From Terrimonas sp. (GTDB lineage: Bacteria > Bacteroidota > Bacteroidia > Chitinophagales > Chitinophagaceae), in contig NZ_QCZJ01000029.1 of the NCBI RefSeq assembly GCF_003075435.1, forward strand, positions 1 through 63,628: a DNA stretch of 63,628 nt. Direction: 5' to 3'. The notes under the pieces were generated by a model that was given only the letters and a program-made list of their open reading frames with translations, was not told the origin of the DNA and did no database searches. Below are positions 63,423-63,628 of this stretch, piece after piece (position 1 is the first letter of the stretch; every line of letters starts with the position of its first letter). Position numbers and translations under genes: made by a program.

Positions 63423-63628
63423 TTAATACCCCGGGTTTTGCACGAGGCTAGTATTGATGAGCAGTTCCCTTGCAGGAATAGGATAGATAAACTTATCCTG
63501 GGTGATATTAAACGCTGCGGGTAATATCCAGCCGTATTGTGCTTTCAGTGCAACACCTTTTGCCGTGATCTTTTCTATCGCTTTACCACTGCGTAGCAAA
63601 TCGAGCCAACGATGATTTTCAAACGCCA
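63423..63628 (-). CDS. RagB/SusD family glycan-binding lipoprotein, C-terminal end only
   Basis: The last 67 codons of a SusD homologue run off the window edge. The opening FENHRWLDLLRSGKAIE is the family's conserved FExxRWxDLxRxG segment. The end has IYPIPARELLINTSLVQNPG and the terminal Tyr, the universal PIPxxE and QNPGY finish. SusD proteins pair with a TonB-dependent SusC receptor, expected beyond the window on this strand. Together with the GH78 gene this marks a rhamnose-directed utilization locus. Confidence 0.92.
   Translation of the reverse strand, partial: AFENHRWLDLLRSGKAIEKITAKGVALKAQYGWILPAAFNITQDKFIYPIPARELLINTSLVQNPGY

Overview
The window comes from a Bacteroidota chromosome, most likely Chitinophagaceae or a close relative. 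This is inferred from gene content: an alternative complex III plus heme-copper oxidase operon, a Ton motor with several ExbD paralogues, a LytTR regulator with a propeller-type histidine kinase, an IPExxxVDY-like protein, a SusD/GH78 pair, TAnnTTTG-type promoter boxes and weak Shine-Dalgarno sites. No rRNA, tRNA, CRISPR array, phage or transposase gene was seen.

Layout. 1-2 kb: the C-terminal half of a MATE transporter (probably decayed upstream), tail-to-tail with and overlapping a SAM methyltransferase. 2-7 kb (minus): exbB-exbD-exbD-tonB-exbD-mnmE, an energy-transduction cluster ending in a tRNA-modification GTPase. 7.4-10 kb (plus): a large secreted metalloprotease. 10.2-24.7 kb (minus): one long respiratory operon, ActA-B-C-D-E-F, then cytochrome oxidase II, I, heme O synthase, two subunit III-like proteins and subunit IV. 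It builds a quinol:oxygen electron path without a bc1 complex. 25-29 kb (plus): a small membrane protein fused in frame to PurN through a repeat-derived linker, a zinc-ribbon metallopeptidase and two lipoproteins. 29-33 kb (plus): a propeller sensor kinase and LytTR regulator. 33-35.4 kb (minus): pterin dehydratase, an IPExxxVDY-like protein and a PA/PDZ M28 peptidase. 35.6-39.4 kb (plus): FeoB with a TTG start, a lipoprotein and a Gfo/Idh/MocA oxidoreductase. 39.4-45.7 kb: an SDR, a HAD hydrolase, phospholipid genes (CdsA, Psd), a CPBP protease and a SurA-like isomerase. 45.8-53 kb (minus): infB, nusA, rimP, a UDP-glucuronate epimerase-like gene and prfA. 53-60 kb: an amidohydrolase, a secreted beta-helix protein and polA. 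60.5-63.6 kb (minus): an alpha-L-rhamnosidase behind the last 67 codons of a SusD gene, the edge of a polysaccharide utilization locus that continues beyond the window.

The most unusual signal is in the spacers. At least six families of short word-like, self-complementary repeats recur between genes: AGCTATCAGC words, TTTCAAATCTCAAAT words, GTTTGTGGTTTGTAG words, GTGAATGGGCAATGG words, CACGGAT or CACGAAGGATAC words, and the palindrome CCTGCCTGCGGACAGGCAGG. A 201-bp MITE-like inverted-repeat element is also present. One repeat cluster has no stop codon in one frame and appears to have joined two genes into one reading frame. No wholly new multi-gene system is evident; the repeats, the fused frame and the lipoprotein-sensor cluster are the best candidates for follow-up.
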